Below are positions 61,740 to 64,000 of a DNA stretch of 64,000 bases, piece after piece. The translations under genes were made by a program, and so were the position numbers. How positions within the stretch are numbered: position 1 is the first letter of the stretch; each line of letters opens with the position of its first letter. The notes under the pieces are model-generated. The model had not been told where the DNA came from, did no database searches, and was given only the letters and a program-made list of their open reading frames with translations. Source of the stretch: Brasenia schreberi (taxonomy: Eukaryota; Streptophyta; Magnoliopsida; Nymphaeales; Cabombaceae); assembly GCA_036023115.1 (NCBI GenBank), contig JAYKKT010000086.1:13345501-13409500 (forward strand), written 5' to 3'.

Positions 61740-63381
61740 ATTTAGGTTTCAATCCAGTCTCATCCAAAGCACATAGTTTTGTCTCACAGGTAGAATGAGC
61801 CAAAATAGTTTGTTTCTTGGATTTCTAGGTGACTACACTACCAGCCACAAGAAACACATATTCAGTGACCCCATTACTCTCAGAGTTTTTTACTATCCAA
61901 CTAACATCATTAAATCCTTCAAGAACCGAAGGATGTTTATCGTAATGTAGTCTAAGGAAAATCGTTTCTTTCACATAGCGAAACATTCTTTCTAAAGCTT
62001 TCCAATGAGTTCTATCTGAATGATTTGTATATCTACTCAACTTATTCACAATAATTACAATATATGATCATATATAGTTAGTTAGATACATCAAACTACG
62101 ATAATTTTAGAATATCATAGTTGAGATAAGGAATATCATTTTCATTCTTATATAAAGCCTTAGATAAACCATATATAGTCTTAACATGTCTACAATTTAT
62201 ATATCCAAATCTCTCTAAAACTTTATTAATATAGTGAGACTAAGAGATTACTATATCATAAGTAGACATTGTGATTTTAAGCCCCAAAATCACATCAATC
62301 ACACCCATGTCCTTCATCTCAAACTTAATATATAAGAATGACTTAGTCTCATTTACTATTCTTATATAAGAACCAAACAATAATATATCATCTACGTATA
62401 GGCAAAGAATGATAAAAGCATTATTAACCAATTTGCAGTAGACACACTTATCATACTTTTTAGAAACAACGCCAAAAGATGATATCACATAATCAAGTTT
62501 TTCATCCTATTATTCAGGGGTTTATTTCAAGCCATGCAATGATTTAACAAGCTTACACACCTTTGACTCATTTCCACGATCCACAAATCCCTATAGCTGA
62601 TCCATATAAATTTTCTCATGAAAAAAAACAATCTTCACATTCATCTAATCAATTGTGAGGTCATATACGGAGGTCGCTACTATAAGCACTCGAATGATGG
62701 TCAACCAGAAAAGAGGTAATGGGTATCAAAATAATTTATTACTTCCTTTTGTGTGTATTTCTTGGCAACTAATCTAACCTTATACTTATTAATTGTTCCG
62801 TCTACATTCAGTTTTTTCTTAAAAACTCACTTGTAACCCACAGTAGAACAATCGAGAGGCAAATCCACTAATTCTCAAGTATTATTAGAAAGAATTGACT
62901 AGATTTCACCGTTAATAACTTCCTTCCAAAACTTAACATCGGGTGATGTCATAGCCTACTGAAAAGTGATAGGACCATCCTTGACATCGAAAGTAACAAA
63001 ATCATTTCCAAAGTCCTTTGATATCTTAGGACGTTTACCTTTCCTTGGTTCAATTATTTTCTTAGTTATCTGATCTTAAAATAAGACAATTAGGGTCACC
63101 CCCACATTTATCATCCTTTCCACATGTCCAGAAACATCAAATCTGATGACCAAGAATCTATATACATAGCTTATCTCTACATAACTTAAAAATATAACAT
63201 TGATTCTTTTATGTCCCAATTTTTTTTCCCTGTGTTTAGGGATGAGTACTTTCGTAAGCACTCCAATACTTTGAGATATTTGAGACTGACCTTTCGACCC
63301 TTCTAAAGCTCAAAGGGATTACTTTTCTTATGCTTATTGGGAACTTTATTTAGTATATGTCAAGCCGTATTTAAAGCTTTT

Positions 63382-63422
<41 letters not shown>

Positions 63423-64000
63423 TAACCTAAAACTTTGAACTAAAGCATTACCATGTCACACAGAGTCCTATTGTTCCATTCAAATATCTCATTAGATTGT
63501 GGAAAGTACAAAGCAGTAATCTCAAGAACAATATCGTTGTTTTGGTAGTATACATAAAAAAAAATGAGGTATACTCTCCCCTATCAAACCTTAATCATTT
63601 AAGCATATTTTTTGTTTGAGTTTGCGCTTAATTTCTAAATATTTGAAACTTTTCTAAAGCTTCATTTTAATTTTAAGTAAGTAAATAATAATAATATCTA
63701 TTGCAATCATTAATAAATGTAATAAATATCTTTTATTATCCCTTGTAATTATTCTATTGAATTCACAAAGATCAGTGTCACCAAATCCAAAATCTCGAAT
63801 TTCCTCACAACTGTATGGAAAGGTTTTCTATGTTGTTTTGCTTGTACACATATATTATATTTGTGTTTTCTATCTATAACAATTTTATAGATAAGATTTA
63901 AATTCATCATTTTTTTATGAAATCAAGATTTACTTGACCCAACCTAGTATGCCATATGTCAAATGATTTAACATGCACACAAAAGAAGAAGATGAAATAA
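61740..64000 (-). pseudogene. Copia pol remnant (integrase, RT, RNase H)
   Basis: Minus strand, runs off the right edge. Integrase end: PQSNEIFEWNNRTLCDMV (about 63470), then VFLSYVEISYVYRFLVIR-like text in 63261-63076. RT: CLYVDDILLFGS (about 62400), MKDMGVIDVILGLKI (about 62300). RNase H: NKLSRYTNHSDRTHWKALER, MFRYVKETIFLRLHY, PSVLEGFNDVSWI (62049-61880), where DA(D/N)W has become DVSW. A (TA)n block interrupts integrase at 63386. Many stops. Different family from the Copia at 12032-13178. Confidence 0.82.
63386..63420. repeat. (TA)n microsatellite
   Basis: Pure TA run within the decayed integrase. Confidence 0.95.

Overview
This is a plant nuclear genome window, AT-rich and made almost entirely of transposable elements. 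The evidence is plant-type Copia and Tat/Ogre Ty3-gypsy retrotransposons, an RTE LINE with a (GTT)n tail, hAT and Mutator-like (MULE) DNA transposons, pieces of plant-specific genes (PPR, plant mobile domain, CHUP1-like) and spliceosomal introns. Nothing points to bacteria or an organelle. The species cannot be named from the sequence. I see only one plausible resident host gene, a CHUP1-like coiled-coil gene (exons at about 33.6-36.4 kb). No rRNA, tRNA or CRISPR was seen.

Layout. 1-1.3 kb: decayed Tat/Ogre gag. 1.3-8.07 kb (minus): a hAT transposon (BED finger, DUF659, CERNW dimerisation region) split by a 3.5-kb solo LTR with a 5-bp target duplication. 8.07-12.0 kb (minus): a non-autonomous Copia-type LTR element with no gag-pol; between its LTRs it holds pieces of host genes (PPR protein, ABCF/GCN20-type ATPase, at least one unidentified). 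12.0-13.2 kb (minus): Copia RT/RNase H remnant containing a 44-bp RTE stub. 13.2-15.1 kb (plus): a second LTR of the same non-autonomous family, followed by pieces of an INO80-subunit-B-like gene, another PPR gene and an R3H/SUZ gene. 15.2-18.5 kb: a nearly intact RTE LINE with a 20-bp target duplication. 18.5-22 kb: mostly non-coding DNA with microsatellites.

22-60.5 kb is dominated by six copies (A-F) of one MULE family. Four copies (B-E) show the same two-gene plan: a MULE transposase and a plant mobile domain (PMD) gene, convergent and tail to tail, each starting near one terminal inverted repeat. Copy A keeps only the transposase and copy F only a PMD tail. Arrays of short alternating GAGAGACGTG/CACGTCTCTC motifs lie just inside the TIRs of copies A-D. 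Copy B (7.5 kb, 9-bp target duplication with one mismatch) carries a 2.0-kb hAT insertion with a perfect 8-bp duplication. Copy C carries a gypsy RT piece flanked by 11-bp direct repeats. An L1 fragment, a second decayed RTE LINE and several MITE-like repeats fill the gaps. 60.5-64 kb (minus): LTR and decayed pol of another Copia element, running off the window.

How the parts relate: the window is a stack of nested insertions whose order can be read. The two features most worth following are the paired transposase-PMD MULE family and the Copia-type family that has picked up pieces of several unrelated genes. All transposon genes here carry stops or frameshifts; the RTE LINE is closest to intact.
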